From NCBI GenBank assembly GCA_004151065.3, contig NWUY0300008749.1:30245-50734 (forward strand): DNA of 20,490 nt, written 5' to 3'. The translations under genes were made by a program, and so were the position numbers. Positions 1-10,106 of this stretch are shown one piece after another (the stretch's first letter is position 1; each line of letters begins with the position of its first letter). Source of the DNA: Larix sibirica (lineage: Eukaryota > Streptophyta > Pinopsida > Pinales > Pinaceae). The notes under the pieces are model-generated. The model did no database searches. It saw only the letters and a program-made list of their open reading frames with translations, and was not told where the DNA came from.

Positions 1-115
1 AAAAATACTATGAATGTTATTAGGTGCAATAATCTCATTTTGTAAGGTAATGTAAATGTGAAATTGGGAGGAATGTTTCAACATTGTTTTTAATACCTTT
101 TGATGTGTATTTTAG

Positions 116-182
116 GTTGGTGTTGGTTGCTCAGATGGTTGCGTATGTGGAGGATGCAAAAATTTTTATGGAAAGGAAGAAG
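116..182 (+). CDS. Exon of a CPP/TCX (TSO1-like) protein, end of second CXC repeat
   Basis: Read in frame from base 116, this 67-base exon encodes VGVGCSDGCVCGGCKNFYGK followed by EEG. The pattern GVGCS-x2-C-x-C-x2-CKN-x-[FY]G-[RK] is the C-terminal end of the second cysteine-rich CXC repeat of tesmin/TSO1-like (CPP, TCX) proteins. These are zinc-coordinating DNA-binding nuclear factors, known in plants for roles in cell division and flower or seed development. The exon is bordered by a T-rich tract ending in TTTTAG (acceptor at 114-115) and a GT donor at 183-184. Reading through the donor soon meets a stop (TAG at 203-205), which supports splicing. The last base (phase 1) joins the next exon at 272 in frame to make Gly. 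The first CXC repeat would lie upstream of the window. Family assignment is firm; whether the gene works is not, because the next exon is frameshifted. Confidence 0.8.
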
Positions 183-271
183 GTCGACAACAAATTTATT
201 TATAGTTGAATACCTAAAATCTTGTTTGATTGTGTATGATGCTAATTTTCATTGTTATTACTAATTGGTAG

Positions 272-438
272 GACGGTCAGATGACATAGAAGACAATGAA
301 GCTTCAATTGAAGTATGTGACAAGGATTCTTTAGAGGATAAGGCTAAGATGCATGATGTTGGAAATGATATCATGCTTTTTGAGAAAAAAACATGCTAAT
401 TATCTTTCACCTTTAACACAATCCTTCCAATATTATGG
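272..438 (+). pseudogene. Next CPP/TCX exon, broken by a frameshift in an A run
   Basis: The acceptor AG is at 270-271 after a T-rich tract, 89 bases after the previous donor. Joined to the previous exon, the frame continues GRSDDIEDNEASIEV, an acidic stretch of the kind that follows the second CXC repeat in CPP proteins. It ends at a TAA at 397-399, just after a run of seven A at 385-391. In the frame that a run of six A would give, the sequence continues LSPLTQSFQYYG up to a GT donor at 439-440. The SPLTxSFQ pattern also occurs after the acidic region in plant TCX proteins. So one extra A breaks the gene, either a real pseudogene mutation or a sequencing error in a homopolymer. No further exon is recognisable downstream. 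Confidence 0.7.
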
Positions 439-1075
439 GTATGATTATGCACAAAACATAATCTATTGTTAATGATATTTATACTAGTTGTTCTTGTAGG
501 TATTTTGTATGTTTTCATGAGAGGTTACTGGTTGTTTATTAATTTCTAATGTTCAATGTCAGTTGGAATATTTTTTAGATTATTAATGTTAACATGATTT
601 TACCAATTTGATGTCATAGGGACTTGCATGGTAATAGCCAAAGACTTCGTATATTTACAAGAAAAACAACAATGCAATGCATGTTGAAAACTGGATGCTT
701 CAAACATTAACAGCTGAAATACAATTATACACATAGCAATAATGGTGGTATACCACTTTTTGTGGACGTTCCAATAATTAGATGAAAGAGAGAACTCATA
801 AAATAATGACACGGTTCCTGATAGAATAGACTCCTAGTTGCATGTGTTATGTTGATCAAGTAATTATGGGATGCTTCATTTGAGTTCATGATCGCGGGAG
901 TTGCACATTTGCAAATCATGATCTGTGACTAGATTAATCCTGAAATGATCAACGCTCTAGTTTTTGGGTTGCTACAAACCTCAAAAGGTTGCCGCAATTT
1001 CCAACCAAATACGCAATGATAAGGAGCTTCGCTAGTTTCCAGTTTGTAATATTTTTTTTTAAATTCCTCAATACC
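439..1075. other. Non-coding, intron-like or intergenic sequence
   Basis: AT-rich sequence without a recognisable exon, transposon domain or repeat. A possible intron end (TTCTTGTAG) lies near 491-499, but the bases after it do not read as a CPP exon. If the CPP fragment is a real gene, this would be intron. Confidence 0.4.
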
Positions 1076-1219
1076 ATCGAATATCCGACGACAACACAAC
1101 TTAGCTCCAACGATGTTTCTATAAAACCGACGGCAAATTCACCGAATATTTTTCTAGGGAACCGTCGCCTATCCGACGACCACACAACAATAATCCGACG
1201 AGTTTGTTATACCACCGAC
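1076..1219 (-). repeat. Left arm of palindrome-motif array (reverse orientation)
   Basis: About five copies of the reverse form of the motif, GTCGAATATCCGAC, begin at about 1076, 1118, 1164, 1186 and 1206. The best is ATCGAATATCCGAC at 1076-1089; the others mainly keep the ATCCGAC or CCGAC end, and most are followed by GAC or GGC. Together with the forward copies to the right this forms an inverted arrangement around about 1220-1263. Clusters of short CCGAC-type motifs in both orientations are known from subterminal regions of plant CACTA (En/Spm-like) transposons. I could not find CACTA ends or a target-site duplication, so this link is inference. Confidence 0.55.
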
Positions 1220-1263
1220 GACAAATTTCGTTGTGTTTTGTTTTGGGCTTGTGGTCCAAACTT

Positions 1264-1587
1264 GTCGATTATTCAAAACTTGGGGAGGGATAGGTTGTCG
1301 GATATTCGACGTCACCTTTGTCAATTAATCGACCACCCTAGTGTCAGATATTTGACCTCAATTTATCAGTTATTCGACATGATGGTATGTAAACCTTGTC
1401 GGATATTCGACCACATCGTTGTCGGTTATTCAACTTATTAATTAAAATAAAAGCATAGGTTATTCGACAAGTTGTTTTTGGATATCTGATCGTGGGTTGT
1501 GTCTGTCGGATATCCAACAAAGTTTTACCTACATTTAAAAAAAAACTACTTTGTCGGATATTAGATGGAGTGTTGTCGAAATTCAGA
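1264..1587 (+). repeat. Right arm of palindrome-motif array (forward orientation)
   Basis: Twelve forward copies of the near-palindrome GTCGGATATTCGAC start at 1264, 1297, 1320, 1343, 1365, 1398, 1421, 1455, 1477, 1504, 1553 and 1574. Exact copies are at 1297 and 1398; 1504 (GTCGGATATCCAAC) and 1553 are close, and others carry two to five changes. Most intervals are 21-23 or 33-34 bases, with exceptions of 27 and 49. The motif is one base pair from a perfect 14-bp palindrome, so it is a plausible binding site for a dimeric protein. It is either the subterminal part of a deleted DNA transposon or a satellite-like array. The 150-residue open frame over it shows no repeated peptides and is not taken as a gene. 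Confidence 0.65.
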
Positions 1588-2399
1588 CAAATATGTCATT
1601 GGATTTTGGGTTCAAATTTACCCGTGATAAGACTTGATCAAACATAAAAGATAATCAAAAGGGATATTTCCAAAGAACCAACAGCTAATATTCCTTTTAG
1701 GTGGAAATCCACAAATCTAGTGCAACCCAACCAAGTGAATACACAACTACCATTTCCAATCATTTAACTCCATCTATAATCTCAATTCACAAAAAAATTA
1801 CCATTGTTATACTCTTATATATTGGTGAGATGATTTCTTGAAGGAAGGATACACCATTTTCACCAATGCAACACTTAGTAGGTTGGTCCAATCATTGTTG
1901 CAATATTTCCTTGAGGTCATATTGGGGGGAACAAATAATACATAGGAAATTTGAAGGCATTTTATTAGAAAAATACAGAAATTACAACTTATTTTTTCAC
2001 ATAAGCATATATAAGCATAAGCATGATATAATCACTTCTACAAGAACACAATTCATTAGACACACCCTACAAATGTTGAGTCCAGTTGTATTCAATATAA
2101 CATAATTGTTATCATTGACACATGTTTTATTGTTTCCAACTTGAGGAATAAGAGTTACACAGTAAATTACTCACATGAAACAAAGAAAATTCATTATCCA
2201 AAATAAATTGGGGTCAATGATAAGAAACACAATAAGGTCAACAATAAAACATGCCAAACTTACCGTAATAAACCTTCTTCAAGAGGTTCCCACATATAGT
2301 TTATATCAACAAAACTTAATTTTGTGTTATGATGTAGACCAGGTATCCTCCTATAGGATATCAAATTGAGAACAAACAAGTTAACTCATCATTCAGAAT
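1588..2399. other. Anonymous AT-rich sequence, no gene seen
   Basis: No recognisable coding or transposon domain on either strand. Short open frames here have no family-like composition. It leads without visible boundary into the 3.2-kb duplicated block. Confidence 0.4.
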
Positions 2400-4034
2400 C
2401 AACAAATCATTATCCAACAACAAACATTAAATGTGAGAATTTACTGCATGAAATATGCCACCTTTATGATCTCTACAATTGTTACTATCTTGCTTATTGC
2501 TCTTCCCATTGCCTTCAAGATAATGTCAGATGCACCTTTCTCCTACATATTACATAGCAATGGAGTTTAGTTTGATCACTCTTGCTAAATTTAGATGGTC
2601 CAAATTGAATCTAATATTTCAGGGGACACAAGAAAAATCCATCTCTTGATAGGCCAAGGTAATATCCACTCTTGGTTTTCGACCAAATCCATCTGTCCTA
2701 TATAAAAAATGTTAAATTAGAAAACATAGGAAAGTCGAATATTCAACAGTTAAAATCCTATCTCCACTTTAGACCATACTCATAACAAAGAGAAAGACTC
2801 AATAGTCACATATCTAGAGTCTTTGGCAGAAGCAGAAATTGGATGTACCCATCCACTGCAATGGCTTGGCCATTCTACTTTGGTTTAAAGCAAATACTTT
2901 ATGATTTAAATCCATTTGCATATCCATCAAATCATACATATAGACACACACATGTTATTCACAACACTTTCATAACTTAGCAATAGGGTCTCTGTCAAGC
3001 TATGGTCTAATAGCTGAGATGAGGTGTCACCATATAAAAAACCATGTACAAACCCCAACAAGCATAAAGCCTTAGAATAAAGTGTACTGGGCAAGTTTGA
3101 CAAGTTCCCCATTGAACTGGACCCACAAGAATATAGAGTTGGGATTCATATATCCCCACAACAGATCAAGAAAAGGTGTTTACCTTTGCCCAAGGGGATT
3201 AAAGAAGAAAAATGTTAAACAAAATACACCCTATAAGCTGGATAATGTCCTCTCTAGATAACTATTTTAAAATAAGAGAAGATTTAACCTTTAGGGAATC
3301 TACATCTGATTCCAATGAAAAAACATAAAAGCTCTTGCAAATAAGAAATGAAAAAGAAATGAAAAACAACCACTATGGATCTTTTTCCTTGAAATACTTG
3401 TGAGTGTCTTTCCAACTCTCAATCAAACAATCTCATACAATATGTGTTGTGGCATGCAAAAATTCCATTTCAAGTTATCAGTTCTCCCTTGTGACAACTT
3501 CACATTCATATAATACTTAAAGAAGTACAACAAAGATGAGCTTCAACAATATGCAAGTCGTCTGACAATATTGTTAAAACAATAAGTTGAATGCATTGGT
3601 ATTAAATTGAATACTAAAGCTCGATATTTTCCTTTACAAACAACTATCTTAACCCATCTTCCCAATCGCAAATGGTTTTTATATATTATATGGAACTATA
3701 CATGGCCTAGAGTCTAGACACATATAAGTTCAAAAAATAGAGGGGTTGTTAACTTGCTACACAATAGCAACGTTCCTATTGACATAATGGCATCAATAAA
3801 AAAGGGTATTATAAGTGGGTTTTACAAAGTATCTATGCACCCAATAAGAAAATTCAAAGAGATTGATGTACTCGCACATATAATATACAATAATTTTATT
3901 AATGCCCGGCAAATGACCAAAAGGTAGGCTACTGAGACTCTGAAGTACAATCACTAATGATACTCGATGGGAGTGTACTAGGATACTTCGAATGAAAAAC
4001 ACAATAGCAAAAGATAGAAAGAAATCTCTACAAA

Positions 4035-4214
4035 ATGTCATTAGGTTTGGATGAGGAAGTGGAAAGCAAGGAGGAAGTATTTTTTGCCACATCTACCATT
4101 GATAAGGCACCAATACACTCTCTAATGATGTCAACAAGAGAAAATCCAACATTAGGTGACCCTAGTAGGAGCTCAAGTTCCACAAGGAAAAATTCTCCTA
4201 ACACTCAAGGCTAA
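4035..4214 (+). CDS. Short unrecognised frame, 59 residues
   Basis: An ATG-to-TAA frame starting MSLGLDEEVESKEEVFF and ending in a Ser/Thr/Asn-rich tail. The composition is acidic then serine-rich, more protein-like than the other short frames nearby. The frame is open upstream only to a TAG at 4005-4007. I do not recognise the family. It is repeated unchanged in the second copy of the block, but that copy gives no independent evidence of selection. It could be a leftover of a transposon reading frame or chance. Confidence 0.15.
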   Translation: MSLGLDEEVESKEEVFFATSTIDKAPIHSLMMSTRENPTLGDPSRSSSSTRKNSPNTQG

Positions 4215-4869
4215 AAGAAAGAATCTCATATAGGGGCATGGCCCAGGTTAGGACATCAAGCAGTTCCATGTCGAGGGAAGGTAATCCTTTGTGATCACAT
4301 GATAACTCAACCAACCCTATAGAAAATCACAATGCAAGGTCTCATCGATCTTATCCCTATTGTGTCAGTGATCGAATGATCTACACGTTGCTTAACACTA
4401 CCAAGATAAAAATTAGGCCCAAAAAAGGAGGTAAACTAATTTGGCCCATTGTAAACTAATTATGGTTGTAAATCCACGTTAATTGATTAGGGTTTTGGAT
4501 GTAATCCAATCCAAGTAATTGATATGACTAAAAAAATAGATGTAGTTGATGATTTTTTGTGTCTATAATCCTGAGCAACTAGTGGTTATATGGTGGGGTG
4601 TGGACTCATCTAATTACGTGTTTGATTGGGTAGTGTTGAAGGCATACAAATTAATTCTGGAATAAGGCCTCATTAACTTTCCCCAATTATCCAGGACTGT
4701 CTACTGTACAAACAATGCAATACTTTGGTCACCACATGCATTGTACATTATCTCTCTAAATAGTTCTCTATTATGACATGTTTCATGTATTGTGAATTGA
4801 ATTTATAACTTTCAAGAATTTCTTCTATCCACGACACAAACTGTTGGGATTTGGGACCTATTAATTTAG

Positions 4870-5421
4870 CTAAAGAGTGGGAACATAATCCAAAAGGCAT
4901 GGATGGCACTTGACGAGGCAACCTTGTAATCTAGAAACATAGTTAGTCACGGGGGAAACTTTGATAGATTTGTCAATGTCAAAGATTACAAGGATTTGTG
5001 GGGAACCTTGATGAGGCATGGATGGAACTTGAGTGTCCATCAATTGTTTATTGTTAGGTGTTATAACTGGTTCAAGCATGAAGGTTTCTACATCTCTAGC
5101 TGAAGAGGGTGAAGGAGTAGAGGCATGACCATGAGTTCTAACTTTAAAATATTTTGGGACAACATGTTTGGGTTAGGAGTCAATACTACCCAATCCATAA
5201 ATAGGATTGAGATTCCAAGCATAATTGGCAGTCGTGGAAGAAATATTTATCTCATAAATTCTAGGGTGAGGTTGCAGGCTACGTGGGAGTGATAGTAAAG
5301 GAGTTTGGGCATTAATATTGTCACCTAAGTATAGGTGATAATCTTGGACCAATTGATCAAACTTGTTGGAATCAACATCAAATTGAATAAAGAATGTGAT
5401 TCTTTTCCTCCTTCCATCCCT
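4870..5421 (-). pseudogene. Decayed minus-strand reading frame, probably transposon protein (copy 1)
   Basis: On the minus strand from 5421 down to the stop at 4870 a single frame stays open for 184 codons except for one TAA at 5173-5175. It begins GRRKRITFFIQFDVD, continues through NYAWNLNPIYGLGSI just before the TAA, and then LEPVITPNNKQLMDTQVPSM. The sustained frame and ordinary protein composition suggest a decayed coding sequence. The setting in repeated DNA suggests a transposable-element protein, perhaps gag-like, but no diagnostic motif such as a CCHC knuckle or protease triad is visible. The part beyond the terminal TAG dissolves into stops. Confidence 0.4.
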
Positions 5422-5595
5422 TTAAACATTGCTTTCCCTGTTGGCATGTCCTCCCCTAGGACCACTTGATCCTTGACTCCATAACTCATTTAATCAATCA
5501 GTAAAATGTATACATATAAAATAAATGATGATGAATAATAAATATAACTATTGGATTATGATGATCATTAAATCATCAACCATTAAGTACACATA

Positions 5596-5596
5596 N
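5596..5596. other. Single N: contig junction between the two block copies
   Basis: The unknown base sits exactly between the end of copy 1 and the start of copy 2. Copy 2 continues at its own right end for 65 bases (8793-8857) that match the diverged repeat at 14174-14238. Copy 1 is therefore cut off here by the junction and not by a biological boundary. Confidence 0.9.
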
Positions 5597-7231
5597 CAAC
5601 AAATCATTATCCAACAACAAACATTAAATGTGAGAATTTACTGCATGAAATATGCCACCTTTATGATCTCTACAATTGTTACTATCTTGCTTATTGCTCT
5701 TCCCATTGCCTTCAAGATAATGTCAGATGCACCTTTCTCCTACATATTACATAGCAATGGAGTTTAGTTTGATCACTCTTGCTAAATTTAGATGGTCCAA
5801 ATTGAATCTAATATTTCAGGGGACACAAGAAAAATCCATCTCTTGATAGGCCAAGGTAATATCCACTCTTGGTTTTCGACCAAATCCATCTGTCCTATAT
5901 AAAAAATGTTAAATTAGAAAACATAGGAAAGTCGAATATTCAACAGTTAAAATCCTATCTCCACTTTAGACCATACTCATAACAAAGAGAAAGACTCAAT
6001 AGTCACATATCTAGAGTCTTTGGCAGAAGCAGAAATTGGATGTACCCATCCACTGCAATGGCTTGGCCATTCTACTTTGGTTTAAAGCAAATACTTTATG
6101 ATTTAAATCCATTTGCATATCCATCAAATCATACATATAGACACACACATGTTATTCACAACACTTTCATAACTTAGCAATAGGGTCTCTGTCAAGCTAT
6201 GGTCTAATAGCTGAGATGAGGTGTCACCATATAAAAAACCATGTACAAACCCCAACAAGCATAAAGCCTTAGAATAAAGTGTACTGGGCAAGTTTGACAA
6301 GTTCCCCATTGAACTGGACCCACAAGAATATAGAGTTGGGATTCATATATCCCCACAACAGATCAAGAAAAGGTGTTTACCTTTGCCCAAGGGGATTAAA
6401 GAAGAAAAATGTTAAACAAAATACACCCTATAAGCTGGATAATGTCCTCTCTAGATAACTATTTTAAAATAAGAGAAGATTTAACCTTTAGGGAATCTAC
6501 ATCTGATTCCAATGAAAAAACATAAAAGCTCTTGCAAATAAGAAATGAAAAAGAAATGAAAAACAACCACTATGGATCTTTTTCCTTGAAATACTTGTGA
6601 GTGTCTTTCCAACTCTCAATCAAACAATCTCATACAATATGTGTTGTGGCATGCAAAAATTCCATTTCAAGTTATCAGTTCTCCCTTGTGACAACTTCAC
6701 ATTCATATAATACTTAAAGAAGTACAACAAAGATGAGCTTCAACAATATGCAAGTCGTCTGACAATATTGTTAAAACAATAAGTTGAATGCATTGGTATT
6801 AAATTGAATACTAAAGCTCGATATTTTCCTTTACAAACAACTATCTTAACCCATCTTCCCAATCGCAAATGGTTTTTATATATTATATGGAACTATACAT
6901 GGCCTAGAGTCTAGACACATATAAGTTCAAAAAATAGAGGGGTTGTTAACTTGCTACACAATAGCAACGTTCCTATTGACATAATGGCATCAATAAAAAA
7001 GGGTATTATAAGTGGGTTTTACAAAGTATCTATGCACCCAATAAGAAAATTCAAAGAGATTGATGTACTCGCACATATAATATACAATAATTTTATTAAT
7101 GCCCGGCAAATGACCAAAAGGTAGGCTACTGAGACTCTGAAGTACAATCACTAATGATACTCGATGGGAGTGTACTAGGATACTTCGAATGAAAAACACA
7201 ATAGCAAAAGATAGAAAGAAATCTCTACAAA

Positions 7232-7411
7232 ATGTCATTAGGTTTGGATGAGGAAGTGGAAAGCAAGGAGGAAGTATTTTTTGCCACATCTACCATTGAT
7301 AAGGCACCAATACACTCTCTAATGATGTCAACAAGAGAAAATCCAACATTAGGTGACCCTAGTAGGAGCTCAAGTTCCACAAGGAAAAATTCTCCTAACA
7401 CTCAAGGCTAA
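7232..7411 (+). CDS. Short unrecognised frame, second copy
   Basis: Duplicate of the 59-residue acidic/serine-rich frame at 4035-4214, carried by the second copy of the block. No family recognised; not independent evidence for a gene. Confidence 0.12.
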   Translation: MSLGLDEEVESKEEVFFATSTIDKAPIHSLMMSTRENPTLGDPSRSSSSTRKNSPNTQG

Positions 7412-8066
7412 AAGAAAGAATCTCATATAGGGGCATGGCCCAGGTTAGGACATCAAGCAGTTCCATGTCGAGGGAAGGTAATCCTTTGTGATCACATGAT
7501 AACTCAACCAACCCTATAGAAAATCACAATGCAAGGTCTCATCGATCTTATCCCTATTGTGTCAGTGATCGAATGATCTACACGTTGCTTAACACTACCA
7601 AGATAAAAATTAGGCCCAAAAAAGGAGGTAAACTAATTTGGCCCATTGTAAACTAATTATGGTTGTAAATCCACGTTAATTGATTAGGGTTTTGGATGTA
7701 ATCCAATCCAAGTAATTGATATGACTAAAAAAATAGATGTAGTTGATGATTTTTTGTGTCTATAATCCTGAGCAACTAGTGGTTATATGGTGGGGTGTGG
7801 ACTCATCTAATTACGTGTTTGATTGGGTAGTGTTGAAGGCATACAAATTAATTCTGGAATAAGGCCTCATTAACTTTCCCCAATTATCCAGGACTGTCTA
7901 CTGTACAAACAATGCAATACTTTGGTCACCACATGCATTGTACATTATCTCTCTAAATAGTTCTCTATTATGACATGTTTCATGTATTGTGAATTGAATT
8001 TATAACTTTCAAGAATTTCTTCTATCCACGACACAAACTGTTGGGATTTGGGACCTATTAATTTAG

Positions 8067-8618
8067 CTAAAGAGTGGGAACATAATCCAAAAGGCATGGA
8101 TGGCACTTGACGAGGCAACCTTGTAATCTAGAAACATAGTTAGTCACGGGGGAAACTTTGATAGATTTGTCAATGTCAAAGATTACAAGGATTTGTGGGG
8201 AACCTTGATGAGGCATGGATGGAACTTGAGTGTCCATCAATTGTTTATTGTTAGGTGTTATAACTGGTTCAAGCATGAAGGTTTCTACATCTCTAGCTGA
8301 AGAGGGTGAAGGAGTAGAGGCATGACCATGAGTTCTAACTTTAAAATATTTTGGGACAACATGTTTGGGTTAGGAGTCAATACTACCCAATCCATAAATA
8401 GGATTGAGATTCCAAGCATAATTGGCAGTCGTGGAAGAAATATTTATCTCATAAATTCTAGGGTGAGGTTGCAGGCTACGTGGGAGTGATAGTAAAGGAG
8501 TTTGGGCATTAATATTGTCACCTAAGTATAGGTGATAATCTTGGACCAATTGATCAAACTTGTTGGAATCAACATCAAATTGAATAAAGAATGTGATTCT
8601 TTTCCTCCTTCCATCCCT
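8067..8618 (-). pseudogene. Decayed minus-strand reading frame (copy 2)
   Basis: Second copy of the 184-codon frame described at 4870-5421, with the same internal TAA (8370-8372). It is carried along by the block duplication and shares its unknown identity. Confidence 0.4.
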
Positions 8619-8857
8619 TTAAACATTGCTTGCCCTGTTGGCATGTCCTCCCCTAGGACCACTTGATCCTTGACTCCATAACTCATTTAATCAATCAGTA
8701 AAATGTATACATATAAAATAAATGATGATGAATAATAAATATAACTATTGGATTATGATGATCATTAAATCATCAACCATTAAGTACACATATAAAATCA
8801 TAAATCTAGTAGCTATAACTTATAACATTGTCATCAAATGATCAATCATCAACTACA

Positions 8858-8858
8858 N
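8858..8858. other. Single N: second contig junction
   Basis: The sequence left of this base (CATCAACTACA) matches the diverged repeat ending at 14238. That repeat continues ACATCAACTTTC, while here the text after N is unrelated. The N therefore breaks off the repeat, as expected at a contig edge. Confidence 0.75.
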
Positions 8859-8894
8859 TTAAATACAATTGGCTTCTTGATTTGAGTCTTCTTG

Positions 8895-9196
8895 CATGCA
8901 AGGACACATGCATGCAGGAAGAGCTTTCTTGTTGTCACTTTCTAACAGGAAGGAGCCTTTCTCTCCTTTGAAACCTATAGAAAGCACAAACAACTTCAAG
9001 GCTGCTGGCTGGGACATTATTTATACCAGCCCTCGAGTTGAAATTAGTCCTGTTTACTGCATAGATCCACTAGCCAACTGTTTGCATTAATGAAAAAGCT
9101 AAGAATGATCCTACAATTGTGCAGAGTAGCCTTGGTGCATTTTCTTTTGACCCCCTCTCAGAGCTCTTTGTTACTTCTTCCTCCCTATCTTCATAA
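8895..9196 (+). pseudogene. Unrecognised coding-like stretch with one frame change
   Basis: Two consecutive plus-strand frames look protein-like. The first, after a possible splice acceptor (TTTCTAACAG ending at 8949), contains AAGWDIIYTSPRVEISPVYC and ends CLH at a TAA near 9088. The second, one base shifted, contains NDPTIVQSSLGAFSFDPLSE and ends at tandem TAA stops at 9194-9199. Base composition is less AT-rich than the surroundings. If one base were gained or lost near 9085 this would be a single C-terminal exon of about 100 residues. I do not recognise the protein. It starts about 40 bases after the N at 8858, so anything upstream belongs to another contig. Chance open frames remain possible. 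Confidence 0.3.
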
Positions 9197-9199
9197 TAA

Positions 9200-9486
9200 T
9201 ATTTTTACAGTTGGACATTATTTATCATGAAATATCAGGTTGTGATTGATATCCATCGTCAAGATTTCAGTGTAGCAACTAGCAACACAAGTTTCAGCCT
9301 TGCAAATTGCATCTTCTGTAGTTTGTAACTTTGGTGGTAGTATGTAAGATGAAAAATTAAAAGGATATCTTTTAGATGTCATATTGTTTATTATCATTGG
9401 AATGTGCATTGTAAAGGTGTAATAAATTTGATGAATCTGCATGCAAGTACGTGGAGAAAATGGAGATATTGGAGTACCCCAAATTA
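9200..9486. other. Anonymous AT-rich sequence
   Basis: No gene, repeat or transposon domain recognised between the coding-like stretch and the tandem repeat. A minus-strand open frame of 74 codons here has no recognisable family features. Confidence 0.35.
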
Positions 9487-9737
9487 TGAGATCCTATATG
9501 GTATTATGGTCTCTTTTGTGGGAGGCATATAATGGATTCTATACCAAATCAAGAAATCCAAGCCTCTAGATGCTGATAATTGATACAATATTACCAACTA
9601 ATAGGTAATATTGTGTCTCTTTGTGTTTCGGTATTGTAGATGGAAACAAATGCAATAATGTTTATAACTTTATCTGTATCATACATATTAGGTATTTTTA
9701 GATATAGGGTCCTGGTTTTGCGAGTCTATAATGTTTA
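9487..9737. repeat. Tandem repeat unit R1 (about 251 bp), cut by a LINE
   Basis: Runs from TGAGATCCTATATGG to the 16-bp site at 9722-9737. It shares long stretches with the units at 12214 and 12440: GGGAGGCATATAATGGATTCTA, CTAATAGGTAATATTG, GTGTTTCG and GATATAGGGTCCTGGTTTTG. In the original locus it would have been followed directly by unit R2. The LINE interrupts the array at this point. Confidence 0.8.
9722..9737 (+). repeat. Target-site duplication of the LINE, left copy
   Basis: GAGTCTATAATGTTTA is identical to 12198-12213. It directly precedes a T-rich run (9738-9744) that is the poly(A) end of the minus-strand LINE. Sixteen bases is within the usual 7-20 bp range for LINE target-site duplications. 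Confidence 0.85.
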
Positions 9738-10106
9738 TTTTTTTCCTTGGAAAAAATATCGCAATGTCATTTATATAAATGAGATCACATTCTGTAGATG
9801 CTGTGAACAGCATTTCATGGGAAATATTCACCAATAAAAACAGTCTAGTGGCCAGTATAGGCTCTTCTCTCATCACAGAATACAGTACCACTGTTACCCT
9901 CAGTCAAAATACATCACAGTCGCATCCAGCTAATGAATACCTCGTATATTCCTATAACCATTCTAATAAATATCAGTGTCAAAATGACATTGAAGTGCCA
10001 TCCATTACTCCCTCTGGATGTCTATATATAAGTTAACATTACAGTCCTACAGAATAGACAAAATAAACAAAAAATAGATTAATCTGAAAAGCTTAAAACC
10101 GATCAT
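9738..10106 (-). other. 3' untranslated region and A tail of the LINE
   Basis: Lies between the last copy of the LINE coding tail and the target-site duplication. On the minus strand it ends in an A-rich run next to the site. An 85-codon plus-strand frame across it is on the wrong strand for the element and shows no family features. Confidence 0.6.

Larger units (their letters stand above)
2400..5595. repeat. 3.2-kb duplicated block, copy 1
   Basis: This 3196-base block recurs at a constant offset of 3197 bases, with no insertion or deletion. The one difference I found is T at 5435 against G at 8632. The copy ends exactly at the single N at 5596. Pieces of the same repeat, diverged by roughly a tenth, occur at 14124-14238 and 15008-15700, so the block contains genuinely interspersed repeat sequence. 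No terminal inverted repeats, LTR pair or target-site duplication were found at its ends; base 2400 marks only where the second copy begins. Inside are a decayed minus-strand frame and some LTR-like anonymous sequence, and otherwise no gene. Confidence 0.9.
5597..8792. repeat. 3.2-kb duplicated block, copy 2
   Basis: Same orientation and near-identical to 2400-5595 (one mismatch noted, G8632 against T5435). It is bounded on the left by the N at 5596, and the contig piece extends to the N at 8858. The lack of divergence over 3.2 kb of non-coding DNA means either a very recent tandem duplication or two assemblies of the same locus or haplotypes placed side by side. The N-to-N boundaries favour the second explanation. 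Confidence 0.9.

Noticed and set aside
989-1441. 150-codon plus-strand open frame, the longest in the window
   Set aside because: It overlaps the palindrome array, has no family features, and motif spacing is not a multiple of three. A chance frame over repetitive DNA explains it.
1700-1730. Possible CACTA-element end (TAGTG at about 1719)
   Set aside because: A five-base word is expected by chance, and no matching CACTA start or 3-bp site duplication was found to the left of the array.
3793-4092. 99-codon minus-strand open frame, duplicated at 6990-7289
   Set aside because: The diverged copy at 15361-15651 does not keep the peptide, so there is no sign of selection; the block duplication alone explains the second copy.
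4400-4520. LTR-like text (GATTAGGGTTTTGGATGTAATCC) with a repeated TAAACTAATT
   Set aside because: Suggestive of plant LTR sequence, but no second LTR, no TG/CA ends and no primer site were found.
9779-10036. Plus-strand frame containing SSLITEYSTTVTL, faintly like a stretch of the cryptochrome N-terminal region
   Set aside because: It lies inside the 3' untranslated region of the LINE, only a few residues match, and flanking residues do not fit cryptochrome.
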